From Daphnia pulex (Eukaryota; Arthropoda; Branchiopoda; Diplostraca; Daphniidae): a DNA stretch of 64,000 nt. The position numbers and the translations under genes are program-made. Location: the NCBI RefSeq assembly GCF_021134715.1, contig NC_060019.1, positions 2,170,001 through 2,234,000 on the forward strand. Reading direction: 5' to 3'. The notes beneath the pieces were generated by a model. That model worked only from the letters and a program-made list of their open reading frames with translations. It searched no databases and was not told where the DNA came from. Of the stretch, positions 37,404 through 47,817 are shown piece by piece. The stretch's first letter is position 1. Each line of letters starts with the position of its first letter.

Positions 37404-38880
37404 GTGGAAGAATTTAAGCTTCCCAATAAATATAAATTAACTGCATTCTTTTTATTCAAGATTTCTCTATCCCTTAATTTCGTGCATTTAGGTTTTCTTT
37501 GTTCATTATTAGGGCATTTCCTTTCTTTAGAACAGTCTCGTTTGCAAAGGCCTATTACAACTAATGGTCAATCGAGTTATATTAATTCTTTCAATCGCAC
37601 TCATGCAGTGACCGGATAGCGGGATGACCATTGCTACCACAGTAATTCCGTACGGAAACATAAAAACATTCGAAGTTATCCGTGGAGAAACGTCTTGTGA
37701 GAACGAACTGAAGTCCACCATGTAGAAGAAACTTTATACCGTTTGCTGCAGAGCGGGAAGTCTTTGCTTCTAGTGTTTCTTTAGTAAAACATTCCATAGC
37801 ATTTTTCTTTTGTTTATTCCACTTATGCCGGATATCCGGTATTTCCTAGTCGAGTTCATATAATCGTTTGTCGCTTTCATCCGAAAATGGTTGCTTGGGC
37901 TTCCCTCTGCCAAAAATGCTGACTGAGGTTGCAGATGTCGTGGTAGTTGTATCATTTTCAAAATAATTCAAGGAAATTTACGAGTGGTTCTACTTACTCA
38001 AAAACTCAATTCCTTGAAAACATGCATACTTCGCAATGCTGGAACAATCTCCGGTCTGAAAATATCCCTCGCATATGCAACTTTCATACTATCAAAATTT
38101 GTCGGATCAACATGTCTTCTGGTGAAGTCTACATAGAGAAATCCATCATTCATTGTGTTCGCAAACAGTACCTATATCAAGAAAAATAAATTAACTCCCC
38201 ATTCCATTTCAGGAGGCGGTATATCATCTGGTTTCTGACATTTTTAAGAATGCGTCTGTGATCAAATGATACACACTAAAATCTAGTGAGATCCACCAGA
38301 TTGGTGACTTTATATAGTCTCGTCAATCTGTTGCTCTTCTCAAAAGCTTAAACAGTTTTACATTGACTTTTGCGTTATCTCCAACAATTCTGTAAACTTT
38401 AAATCCATTTTCTTTCAAATTTTATAACGTGAATTGACAGGAAAAACTTATGATGTCTTCCGGTTAGTCTCGCAACTTGTCAACAGCCAACCAGAGCGGA
38501 AAATATCTTCGTTCAACCGGTTACGAAGAAGTTCAGAAGACTGTTCGCTAGAACGGGTGGTCCACCAGGATTCACTGCAAAGTCGTCGTGGGTGAATGCT
38601 GCATTTTTCTTAATGTTTCCTCCATCTTCATCTCTTTCGTGACCTACGATCTTCGTGACCCAGTTTCTTCCGGTTCCTCATCGTTATCATCTATTTCTTC
38701 TTCGCATTCTTTGTTGGTTGAGGTGTTTGTAATCTTCATTCATAGAGACGTCACCAAAGTCGACTTCACCCACAAACTGCTGTCTTGATTGTATCCAGAG
38801 AAAAATTGATTTAAAGGCCATTAAATCAACCTCAAAGATAATTCGTTTTTCTTGATCTGTTAGTTCATCCGCAATCAATT
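37404..38880 (-). mobile_element. P-element/THAP9-like transposase remnant
   Basis: Minus-strand pieces follow the order of P/THAP9 transposases: QQFVGEVDFG near 38760 (the FVG-VDFG strand of the catalytic core), then NFDSMKVAYARDIF near 38080 (compare F-x-MKV-x-LA-Q-F), then ATNDYMNSTRKYR near 37880, then FVLTRRFSTDNFECFYVSVR and NGHPAIR near 37620-37720 (compare LTSRLNQDPLENFFG-IR ... HPT). The pieces are in different frames with many stops between them, so the copy is dead. The N-terminal THAP domain was not found. Terminal repeats were not identified. Function in life: cut-and-paste DNA transposition. Confidence 0.6.
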
Positions 38881-38889
38881 TTAGTCATG

Positions 38890-41687
38890 CCAAGTTGACG
38901 TTTGTTATTCTGACTGCGCTCTTGGTTGTTCCGGTCTAGCTTATAATTGTGTTTTTGCAGGGAAAGGAAAGTAGGTTATGCCCTCTGATAAACCTGAGTT
39001 GGACTTCTTCCTTGGTCCAGTTGACAGCGTTACGTAAAGTAAATGTCATATTTGAGGGTAACCTATTCGCTTGGTTTTTTTGTTAAATTTAATTTTTTTA
39101 AATGTAATGTTGTGTTACACAACCAGTGCACCGTCGTTTCTTACATTGAAGTGACATCTAGATAACCTGTCTACTATAGGGTGCGTTTTTCATGAAAGAA
39201 ATTCCCTAACTTATTTCAGACAAGATGAAACACTGAACACTTAATTTTCTCCAAACTAAAAAACATTTTCAGATAACCAACTTTATCAGAGTCCCCATTT
39301 TTTCAGGGTCCAAAACTGTCCTAGAGTTTTTAACAAGTTTCTTTTTTTCGTATATAATTAACACGTAAGAAAATCTAGATTTTACATCGTTCTATGTATA
39401 TCTAATTGACATAACAACGAATATATTGTAGAAAATATTTCTTACGTAAAAAATGCACTGAAATCTAATTAAAACAGTACCAGCAACTGTAATGTACTAT
39501 TTCCATTCATAGTACAAAGCGTTTACATCTATAATATGTTAACGAAAAACGCAATGTTTATCGAAGTAACACGAAAAACAGTCAGTGAGATATAACGGTG
39601 CCGACAGGGGAATATATTCATTGACAATATCTTGATGGTTTCGGGGTTTTATTGAAATTTAGAAGCTAAATAAATAATAAATTGCTTTAATTTAATTTAG
39701 GAGTCTCAAATTGTCTATTTGGCTCAATAAAAATGCTTTTTTTTTCATGTCCTTCAGAATGATTTTCGTTTTCTGCTTAAAAACTTCTATTAATGATTAT
39801 AAAGCTGATTTCGTACGCTTTTCAGAATTATAGACATTGATCGTTTTTAATCCAACAACATGTTTCAATTTGTTATTCAACTCTTTTTAAAAACTCTGCA
39901 CTCTATGATGAAGTTTTTTCACAACCGTTAGGTTATGGAGTAATGGATCCTTGGGAAGCTTTTTTTTTGGAAGACTTCAATGTATTTTTCTTCGATTGAG
40001 GATCGGGGATTTCTTCAGATTGATTGGAAATTTCAACTTTCTTATATCTTTCAATTTGCAACAAATAACAAAAATTCAGTAAGTCATCGTTCGAAAAACC
40101 AGCAACTCTGTTTGAAATTTTATAGTTCAAATATCGCATTAGGTATCATATCCAAATCATCTAATTAACGTGAAATACCTTAATGGTGAAATTTAGTATA
40201 ATCGAGAAAGCACCGAGAACATTGAAAACTGATTAGTTTATTAAGAACTGTAACTGATTGTTCAAAAGAAACAACTTTTTCTTCGAATAACGCATGTAGC
40301 AGCAATAGTACTGAAGTTCGCCGTGGGTTGAACAGTGGAATCGGTCCAATCAGAAATCTGTTCAGTTGCAGCATGAAAATGGAATTGCTTAGTTGTAATA
40401 GTTGATTGGATATTCACTGTTGAAACTGGTCGCATCTGATAATCAATGTAGATAGATCTTTTGGCTGAAAGAAAAAACAAAAGAGTTAATACTGTGATGC
40501 TTTCTTAGGTTCATGTTGTTAAGATTCAATTCAATAGACAAAGCTTAACAGCCACAAAATACCTGAGATGACTGCATTTTTTGAGGACCAGAGAACAAGA
40601 ACAAGTATACAAGATGAGATAAGACAGAGAGACAGGATAGACGACGTTGAAATGTTATAGAACGACAAAGAGACGATCTTGGTGAGTAGACGAAAGAGAG
40701 GTTGGTTTGCATGAATGACGCTAGATGTCATGAAACTTAACACATGTTTCTTGTAGTAACTGCATATGGTGGACAGACGCTGTAATGTCCCCAGCATATT
40801 AAAAATAAAGTATATGTAACACTCAAACAATCTTATCTGGTCAGTTAAGTTCTGGCACAAAATATCTGTAAGATTGTTGTGTTATTTTAGTGTAGGGATG
40901 AGCTATTGCTTCAAAACGACTATCACTATTTATATTTTGCAATACAGAAAATGCAGTAGTTATAATATGAATGACATGTAATAAAAGTTAAAGGCTTACA
41001 GAGCATTTTCGTTGCAGCACATTTCCACGAAAGGTAAGAGGCTGCTTCTGTTGAGATATTGTTGTCGAGAACCAATTTTTAGTTTATTTTTAGATGTTTT
41101 TTTAATATTCATACCACTGGATTCATACCACTGGTGTATTTCTATTGTAAATAAAAAAAAAAACTGGTTTCACGCTAAGAAACGAACGCAACGTTCCTTT
41201 AAGCCGATTTCTAATTTAGTTAAACTAATCTGTACATACACCATGGAACGTCCGAAATTTGAGAACATAGGAATTTGAACGTTTGGATACGCTACCAATG
41301 AACAGAGTCCTCACAAGATGCCCAGGTTATGAATTATGTTTAACACTAAATTTATTGGGTATATAAGGCCCAACAGTTAAAGTAGTCCATATACCTGCAT
41401 AAATATCGGTTGGGACAGCTGAAAGACGAGTTCCAAAACAACGTTAGTTCCATTTGTTTGGCTGGCATTCATTGAATGGAATTCAATTCATCCTTCCATT
41501 GTATAACAGTTTTAACCTGCTGGATCAAACGAGAAATCTTGACCAGAAAAAAGAAAGCATTCGAAAGCTGGCTGAAATTAAGGGTCGCCATAAAGAAATG
41601 AGACCGAAAATGACAGCAGACGTTGCGACAGCAATGAGGAATTCCATCATCATCTCATCGAACATCCGATCCCTTCAGCAGATACAT
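38890..41687. other. AT-rich DNA without recognised genes
   Basis: Frames on both strands are short and of biased composition. A plus-strand frame at 41454-41680 (with LDQKKESIRKLAEIKGRHKE) looks helical but is not recognised. Confidence 0.45.
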
Positions 41688-41741
41688 TACATTTTTTTTA
41701 GTAAGGCCAACGCTAATAAAATGTTGCAGAAACATTGTGGG

Positions 41742-41814
41742 GCTTCCATAGTGTAGAGGTTATCACGTCGGCTTCACACGCTGAAGGTCCTCAGTTCGAT
41801 CCTGAGTGGAAGCA
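41742..41814 (+). tRNA. tRNA-Val(CAC), unit 1
   Basis: 73-nt cloverleaf: acceptor GCTTCCA/TGGAAGC, anticodon loop TTCACAC giving anticodon CAC, T loop TTCGATC. All stems pair. No T-run terminator follows before tRNA-Lys. Confidence 0.95.
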
Positions 41815-42039
41815 TCCCTATAACGTTAGGAAAAAGTAATCGTAAGAGAAAATGGAATGAAAATAATAACTTGTAATGTATCTTATCTAGACGACAACTA
41901 GACTAGAACAAAAAGACATCTGGAAACTACACACAGACAACAAACCAATCATAGCAAAAGTTATCTCACGGTTCCTGGAAAGGAAAAAATGTCGTCATTA
42001 AGACTTGGTTCATTACATTGGAATAGAGCGCAATAGTTA

Positions 42040-42112
42040 GCCTGGCTAGCTCAGTCGGTAGAGCATGAGACTCTTAATCTCAGGGTCGGGGGTTCGAGCC
42101 CCCCGTTGGGCG
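42040..42112 (+). tRNA. tRNA-Lys(CTT), unit 1
   Basis: 73-nt cloverleaf with acceptor GCCTGGC/GTTGGGC (G-T pairs), anticodon loop CTCTTAA (CTT), T loop TTCGAGC. First TTTT is about 60 nt downstream. Confidence 0.95.
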
Positions 42113-42214
42113 TCATGTCATATATTTGCAAATAAATGCAGATGAAAGTTAGAAGTTGGGAGACGATCGTTAGAATTTTGTAATCATTCCAGAATAATTC
42201 TATAGCGGATTGTA

Positions 42215-42287
42215 GTTTCCATAGTGTAGTGGTTATCACGTCGGCCTAACACGCTGAAGGTCCTCAGTTCGATCCTGGGTGGAAACA
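42215..42287 (+). tRNA. tRNA-Val(AAC), unit 1
   Basis: Acceptor GTTTCCA/TGGAAAC, anticodon loop CTAACAC (AAC). TTTTT follows 12 nt after the gene as Pol III terminator. Confidence 0.95.
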
Positions 42288-42375
42288 GGACAATGTATTT
42301 TTAGAAAGACTATCAAAAAAGCACATTTTGGTTTTTTTAAAAAGCCAAGTATCATGTTTCTTGTGAAAATGAAAT

Positions 42376-42690
42376 CTACATTATGACAATGTGAAGATAT
42401 TCGCAATGCTGTATCCGGAGGAAGTCAACAGAAAGGGGGAAATCAATGATGACTGTGGTTGTTGAAAAAGGTGCTATAACCCCGAAGAGACTTCTTCTGT
42501 AGCCAAACGTCAATGACTGTTGTTTTAGGGAATTGAGAAATGACTTGCTCTGGATGGGGAAGAATTCCATAAACACCGGAGGGGAATCTATATAGATTAC
42601 ACCTGAACCTGGAACAGTAGCTCCGGACAGAGGAAGAACATCATGAGCGTGCACCCTACGCTGCAAATGTTCAGTAGATTTAACAGTCAT
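42376..42690 (-). other. Conserved 0.3-kb block with 104-codon frame (7 copies)
   Basis: Every unit carries this block between tRNA-Val(AAC) and tRNA-Asn: 42376-42690, 46664-46978, 47906-48220, 52194-52508, 53438-53752, 60223-60537, 61463-61777. The minus-strand frame begins MTVKSTEHLQRRVHAHDVLP and is open in all copies. Differences between copies include both silent and replacement changes (S/F, N/I, V/F, H/Q), so neither selection on protein nor its absence is shown. No family is recognised and the copies are too alike for an open frame to mean much. It could equally be spacer or an uncharacterised ncRNA. Confidence 0.35.
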
Positions 42691-43458
42691 CAGTTAAAGA
42701 AGCCATATCGCGAGTGTGCGCTCTTCATTGGACGCTTCAGTTGGTTAAAGGAGTCATGAGGCGAAGAAATTGAATTAAAACAACAGTATTCATTCACCAT
42801 GCGCCTCTCGCACGCCAAAGTTATTTTGGCCGTGCTTGACTGAAATTAAAATTACAGATTGCTGAGGACGTCTCAAACCACTCAATTAAAAAGAAATAAA
42901 AAATTCCTTTTATTTACTGTACTTTTTTTGCATTTTTGTTTTTTGTCCCGTCAGGAAAGTCCCGACCGGCACTTCAGTCACCGAAAAACGGCCAAATTTC
43001 CAAGCGACTGCCGTCCGCCGGGACAAAAAAAATTTCCCGACAGTTACACACAGCAGCCACTTAGAAAAAATTTGTCCCGTCAGACGGCTCGCACTAAAAG
43101 TCTTAGGGGTTTCAGCGAGTAGAACGCGAAAGATGAAAACAGAAATGATCCGACACTTCGGAAATTCTTCGTCTTTTCTCTTTCTCATTTTTCTCGGCCA
43201 AAAACGGAATCAAAATGTATCAATTTGAAACGGCGGAAGGAATGGAGCTTGTCCACGAAGGAATAAACTATTGAACCGGACACTTCTGGTTCATTTTCGC
43301 TTATTCCAAACAGCTACATCCAACATCCGCTTCGAATCCATTTCTTTCGACCGTTCCTATTTCAGTTGATATCAATCCAGGCTTTCGCCCGTGCCGGTGA
43401 CCGCTCTTTCAGATCCCCAAACTCATTAAAAAAACAAATTGATACAACATAAAATAGT

Positions 43459-44649
43459 TTATTTAAGCCATTCGTCTTCATCTAAAAGGACACCATCATT
43501 TACATGATTATCAAGCACGTCAAAATCAGAATCATCAGAGGAATCAGATGAAGGATAAATCCCCAAAGGATCCGTTTCGACGGTTTGGACTGTGATCTCT
43601 TCTTCAGGATCGACAGCAAGTACCGTTTCAGCAGCAGCCTTTGTTGGATCGAGTATCCGATCATCGTGAAATTCCAAAAAGCAGTTTCTTTTCTTGGACA
43701 GACAAAGACAAATTTTGCACATACTGCACTGAGAGAATGGTCGAGATTCCTTCGTATAACCATTGGGTCTTCTCTCGGCCGTGGCTTGGCCCCATTCGCA
43801 TCGTCCTCTATTATCAACGAAAATAGGATGATGGATTCCGACCTGACTGTAGCGTATTTCATCTGGCACGCTCAGTCTATCTTTCCTTCTTTTGGCATCG
43901 GGCTCTGCCGAAAGTGGAATCCCTTTCATTAATCTTGCTTCTGGAGCATCTCCTTTGCGGCCTATCTCATCATTCAGCCCGTAAAGTAAAAGAGAAGTAG
44001 TCACGCTTCGCTTGAATTCCAAAAGACTGAGATATCTTTTGTCCTTCAGGAAGGTTTTTCCTTTCTTGTTTTTCATCGTCTGGAAAGAAATTGAACAGAA
44101 AATTATTGAAGCTTGACACTCTGTCAATAAAATTTCTGAACTTACCACCAAATCGCAGTAAGTAATCCAGCTATTCACCATACATGTTTCCATGAGGGAG
44201 TAAAAGAGACGGTGCCACCATTTTTTTGATTTGCGGTCTCTCTCGTAGTAGGAACGCAGCTGGTTCTCCGTGTCTACACCGCCCATGTTATCGACGTAAT
44301 CGCCAATAGCCTTTGGACAAGACTTTGTTCTGAACGAACCATCGCGCTGCTTCCTTTGCACCTTGACAGCCTCTGAGCCGTGGAAGTTGGAAGCGACCCG
44401 AAACGGCTTAGTGTCCTTCCAGATGAAAACACCCTTTCTTCCCGTTCCTGGTTCACCGCCAAACTTGGCCACAAATTCGTCCTGCGGAAGGTTCGATTCG
44501 TTGACCGTAAAAATGGGTTGCCCCACTCTGGTTTTAAGAATCGTTCCAACCGCATTGATCCCCCTTTTGTCGAGTTCGTCCAGGAGGGCGATGCTCGTGA
44601 AGAAGCGATCAAAGGCTACTACATGTCCGTTCTTGCCAAGGGCTTGCAA
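43459..44649 (-). pseudogene. piggyBac transposase, C-terminal catalytic part, copy 1
   Basis: Open for 396 codons including the in-phase 66-nt intron. It begins in the strand leading to the second catalytic Asp (HVVAFDRFFTS), contains the third Asp (MGGVDTENQLRSYYERDRKS), then the C-terminal Cys-rich cross-brace domain and an acidic tail ending DEDEWLK. It is out of frame with the upstream part. Confidence 0.85.
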
Positions 44650-45990
44650 AGATCAAGAACTACTCCTTCCACCATCGTAAAATTGGAATCCTTGAGCGTT
44701 TCACCAATTCGAGCTCCATGATAGATCTCAAAATTATAGGTGTAGCCTCTACTACAGCATCGACTCCAGATTTTGAAGCCGCTTTTGATGGGTTTGCCCT
44801 TCATCGTTTGCCGAAGCATGGATCGACCTTTAAATTTCACCATGGATTCGTCTATACTTTGCCACCTGGGAGGCCGGCGACACTCATTAAATTGCTTATT
44901 GAGTACGTCCACCAACGATCGGATCTTATAAATAGGATCCTTTCGCACCTTCAACTGTTTATCCTTGTCTTATTCACCATGATCAGCGCAAGCCAAGTGT
45001 TTTTAAATGAATTAAAAACGCTCACGTGTCATTGCTTGATGAACGATTCCAAGGCCGTAACCAGTATCCGGCTGCCTTTCCCAATACATCGACAGCTCCG
45101 GCAAACGATGATAACCCATCAAGAACTGTATTCCGAGGAACGCAACAAGTTCATATCTGTCGACTAAACCTCCATGAAGTATTTCGCTAGACTGCCTCCC
45201 TTCTGGTCTGCCTCCAAATCTCCTAGATGGTGGATTGCCCTTTTCAACGTAATTCCAGGAGTCTCGGATCCGTTTATTTGTCTTTTCTAGCAAAAGATCA
45301 AAAGTTTGGAATCCGCCAAGCATAGACCAAAAGATGTGGAGAGGAGTATCACCCGGATGGAACTTAGAAAATACGGGGCCCACAGGTTCCTCTGGAGTAA
45401 ACGCGTAGGAATACTGCCGGAACTGTGTCTCCTGATTCTCATCATCATTCTCTTTGTAATCTTCTTCCACATCAGTCCAATAGCTTACTCCCTTCCAATG
45501 CTTGTTGATGGCTTTATGGTGTGCGATTAATTTAGCATCGGCCTTTTGTTGCATTCTAAGCTTCACCGCATCTGAATTGACCTTTTTAGGGGCCATGGAT
45601 GGATGTCCTTTAGAACTGCGAGGGCCACGATGTCTCAATTTCGCATTGGTCAGTCCGATTTTTTTTCGAGCGAAGTAACGAGTCACTTCGTCGTCGGTAA
45701 CTTGACCGTCAGAAGAGCACCCTACCTTGGTGGTTGACCGGGTCATTCTTCTCCTCTTTTCAGGTGGCGAGGAACCACCTTCAAGATCAGCATCTTGTGC
45801 TTTATTTTTTGTTGCCTTCGACGAACCATCCGGATTAAAAGCCAGGCGTTCCAACCTGACGGACACTTTCCGCAAATTGACCGCTGACTTAGCTTTAACC
45901 GGAGGTTCTTCGTTGGCAGTCTCTTTTTCTTTTTCGGCAATTGGTTCCTCCTCATCAGCCGGCCCCTGATCAAGACCGGCTCCCTTTCAG
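44619..45990 (-). pseudogene. piggyBac transposase, N-terminal part, copy 1
   Basis: Two open pieces: 45012 to about 45990 (Lys/Arg-rich N-terminal region, then DTPLHIFWSML and FLGIQFLMGYHRLPELSMYW, typical of piggyBac) and 44619-44954 (first catalytic Asp in SIDESMVKFKGR). They are separated by stops around 44960-45010. An upstream acidic stretch in another frame reaches the truncated 5' end at 46146. Confidence 0.8.
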
Positions 45991-46146
45991 GCGCCAGCTC
46001 CTGACCAGGCTCCTCAACCGGCTCCTCGGAGGCAACCGATTCCTCTACATTATTTTGAGCCTCATCTCCGGTATCAGTATCGATGGACGGCTCTTTATTC
46101 CCAGCTTCTCGTTCCTTTGCCTCTTTTAATTGCTGCCTTTTTAATA

Positions 46147-46211
46147 AGTGTAGAGGTTATCACGTCGGCTTCACACGCTGAAGGTCCTCAGTTCGATCCT
46201 GAGTGGAAGCA
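46147..46211 (+). pseudogene. tRNA-Val(CAC) lacking its 5' end, unit 2
   Basis: Bases 9-73 of tRNA-Val(CAC) remain; the 5' acceptor strand was lost at the piggyBac junction. Confidence 0.9.
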
Positions 46212-46441
46212 TCAGTATAACGTTAGGAAAAAATAATCGTAGGAGAAAAGGAAATGAAATGGAATTAATAGCTTGTAATGTATCTTATCTTGATGACAAC
46301 TAGACTAGAACAAGTAGACATCTGGAAACTACACACAGACAACCAACCAATCATAGTAAAAGTTATCTCACGGTTCCTGGAAAGGAAAAAATGTCGTCAA
46401 TAAGACTTGGTTCATTACATTGGAATAGAGCGCAATAGTAA

Positions 46442-46574
46442 GCCTGGCTAGCTCAGTCGGTAGAGCATGAGACTCTTAATCTCAGGGTCGGGGGTTCGAG
46501 CCCGTACATAGCGTAGTGGTTATCACGTCGGCCTAACACGCTGAAGGTCCTCAGTTCGATCCTGGGTGGAAACA
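46442..46574 (+). pseudogene. Fused tRNA-Lys / tRNA-Val(AAC), unit 2
   Basis: tRNA-Lys is normal up to the T loop (GGTTCGAGCCC) and then runs directly into GTACATAGCGTAGTGG, the D arm of tRNA-Val(AAC), which continues to its normal 3' end. The Lys 3' acceptor strand, the roughly 100-nt spacer and the Val 5' acceptor strand are missing. Neither half can form its own acceptor stem. Confidence 0.9.
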
Positions 46575-47092
46575 GGACAATGTATTTTTAGAAAGACTAT
46601 CAAAAAAGCACATTTTGGTTTTTTGAAAAAGCCAAGCATTCATGTTTCTTGTGAAAATGAAATCTACATTATGACAATTTGAAGATATTCGCAATGCTGT
46701 ATCCGGAGGAAGTCAACAGAAAGCGGGAAATCAATGATGACTGTGGTTGTTGAAAAAGGTGCTATAACCCCGAAGAGACTTCTTCTGTAGCCAAACGTCA
46801 ATGACTGTTGTTTTAGGGAAATGAGAAATGACTTGCTCTGGATGGGGAAGAATTCCATAAACACCGGAGGGGAATCTATATAGATTACACCTGAACCTGG
46901 AACAGTAGCTCCGAACAGTGGAAGAACATCATGTGCGTGCACCCTTCGCTGCAAATGTTCAGTAGATTTAACAGTCATCAGTTAAAGAAGCAATATCGCG
47001 AGTGTGCGCTCTTCATTAGACGCTTTAGTTGGTTAAAGGAGTCATGAGGCGAAGAAATTGAATTAAAACAACAGTAGTAGTCATTCACCATG

Positions 47093-47166
47093 CGCCCCTG
47101 GGTGGGATCGAACCACCAGCCTTCCGGTTAACAGCCGAACGCGCTAGCCAATTGCGCCACAGAGGC
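47093..47166 (-). tRNA. tRNA-Asn(GTT), unit 2
   Basis: 74-nt cloverleaf on the minus strand: GCCTCTG/CAGGGGC acceptor, anticodon loop CTGTTAA (GTT), T loop TTCGATC. TTTT lies downstream on the minus strand. This is the insertion target of the LINE in units 5 and 7. Confidence 0.95.
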
Positions 47167-47271
47167 ATGCTGGTTGATTAACGACACACTCGTCAAGATC
47201 AACAGGCAAACCAAACATTACCTTTTTTTAGTGTGGCCAACGCTAATAAAATGTTGCAGAAACATTGTGGG

Positions 47272-47344
47272 GCTTCCATAGTGTAGAGGTTATCACGTCG
47301 GCTTCACACGCTGAAGGTCCTCAGTTCGATCCTGAGTGGAAGCA
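47272..47344 (+). tRNA. tRNA-Val(CAC), unit 3
   Basis: Same as in unit 1; complete cloverleaf, anticodon CAC. Confidence 0.95.
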
Positions 47345-47574
47345 TCAGTATAACGTTAGGAAAAAATAATCGTAGGAGAAAAGGAAATGAAATGGAATTA
47401 ATAACTTGTAATGTATCTTATCTTGATGACAACTAGACTAGAACAAGTAGACATCTGGAAACTACACACAGACAACCAACCAATCATAGTAAAAGTTATC
47501 TCACGCTTCCTGGAAAGGAAAAAATGTCGTCAATAAGACTTGGTTCATTACATTGGAATAGAGCGCAATAGTAA

Positions 47575-47647
47575 GCCTGGCTAGCTCAGTCGGTAGAGCA
47601 TGAGACACTTAATCTCAGGGTCGGGGGTTCGAGCCCCCCGTTGGGCG
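47575..47647 (+). tRNA. tRNA-Lys(CTT) with altered base 33, unit 3
   Basis: The loop reads CACTTAA instead of CTCTTAA, so the near-universal U33 is A. The rest of the cloverleaf is intact. Function in decoding is doubtful. Confidence 0.85.
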
Positions 47648-47744
47648 TCATATATTTGCAAATAAATGCAGATGAAAGTTAGAAGTTGGGAGACGATCGT
47701 TAGAATTTTGTAATCATTCCAGAATAATTCTATAGCGGATTGTA

Positions 47745-47817
47745 GTTTCCATAGTGTAGTGGTTATCACGTCGGCCTAACACGCTGAAGGTCCTCAGTTC
47801 GATCCTGGGTGGAAACA
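47745..47817 (+). tRNA. tRNA-Val(AAC), unit 3
   Basis: Complete, anticodon AAC, TTTTT terminator downstream. Confidence 0.95.

Larger units (their letters stand above)
42810..46146 (-). mobile_element. piggyBac-like (Pokey-like) transposon, copy 1, broken
   Basis: A 3.3-kb element read on the minus strand, replacing tRNA-Asn and the first 8 nt of the next tRNA-Val. It encodes a piggyBac transposase (DDE_Tnp_1_7). Catalytic Asp are seen in SIDESMVKFKGR, VAFDRFFTS and NMGGVDTE, and a Cys-rich C-terminal zinc-binding end is near 43700 (CSMCKICLC). An intron of 66 nt (44080-44145, GTAAGT...TTTCCAG) interrupts the catalytic domain. The N-terminal region is acidic and runs open to the junction at 46146, so the 5' end is cut off. 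Breaks: a frame change near 45990, two or three stops in 44960-45010, and a frame change near 44640. TTAA occurs at 46141-46144, but matching terminal repeats or a TTAA duplication were not found. Copy 2 is the same. Confidence 0.85.
42113..47642. repeat. 5.53-kb superunit, copy 1
   Basis: From about tRNA-Val(AAC) of unit 1 through the piggyBac-like element, degenerate unit 2 and the start of unit 3, the sequence repeats with an offset of exactly 5530 bp. Only scattered single-base differences were noticed (for example 43034 versus 48564). Both copies share the same breaks in the transposase, so the duplication was of the whole segment and recent. The left limit is approximate; the first part of unit 1 is more diverged. 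Confidence 0.85.

Noticed and set aside
40531-40860. 109-codon hydrophobic minus-strand frame
   Set aside because: Low-complexity, no homology signals, starts and ends at random stops.
42051-42239. 62-codon minus-strand frame recurring in each unit
   Set aside because: It is antisense to tRNA-Lys and its spacer; the conserved peptide is only a translated tRNA.
42859-43188. Overlapping 87- and 92-codon frames at the piggyBac 3' side
   Set aside because: They lie in the non-coding end with GTCCCG repeats; no protein features.
43585-45167. Several plus-strand frames of 60-149 codons over the piggyBac element
   Set aside because: They are shadows of the minus-strand transposase and recur in copy 2 only because the DNA is duplicated.
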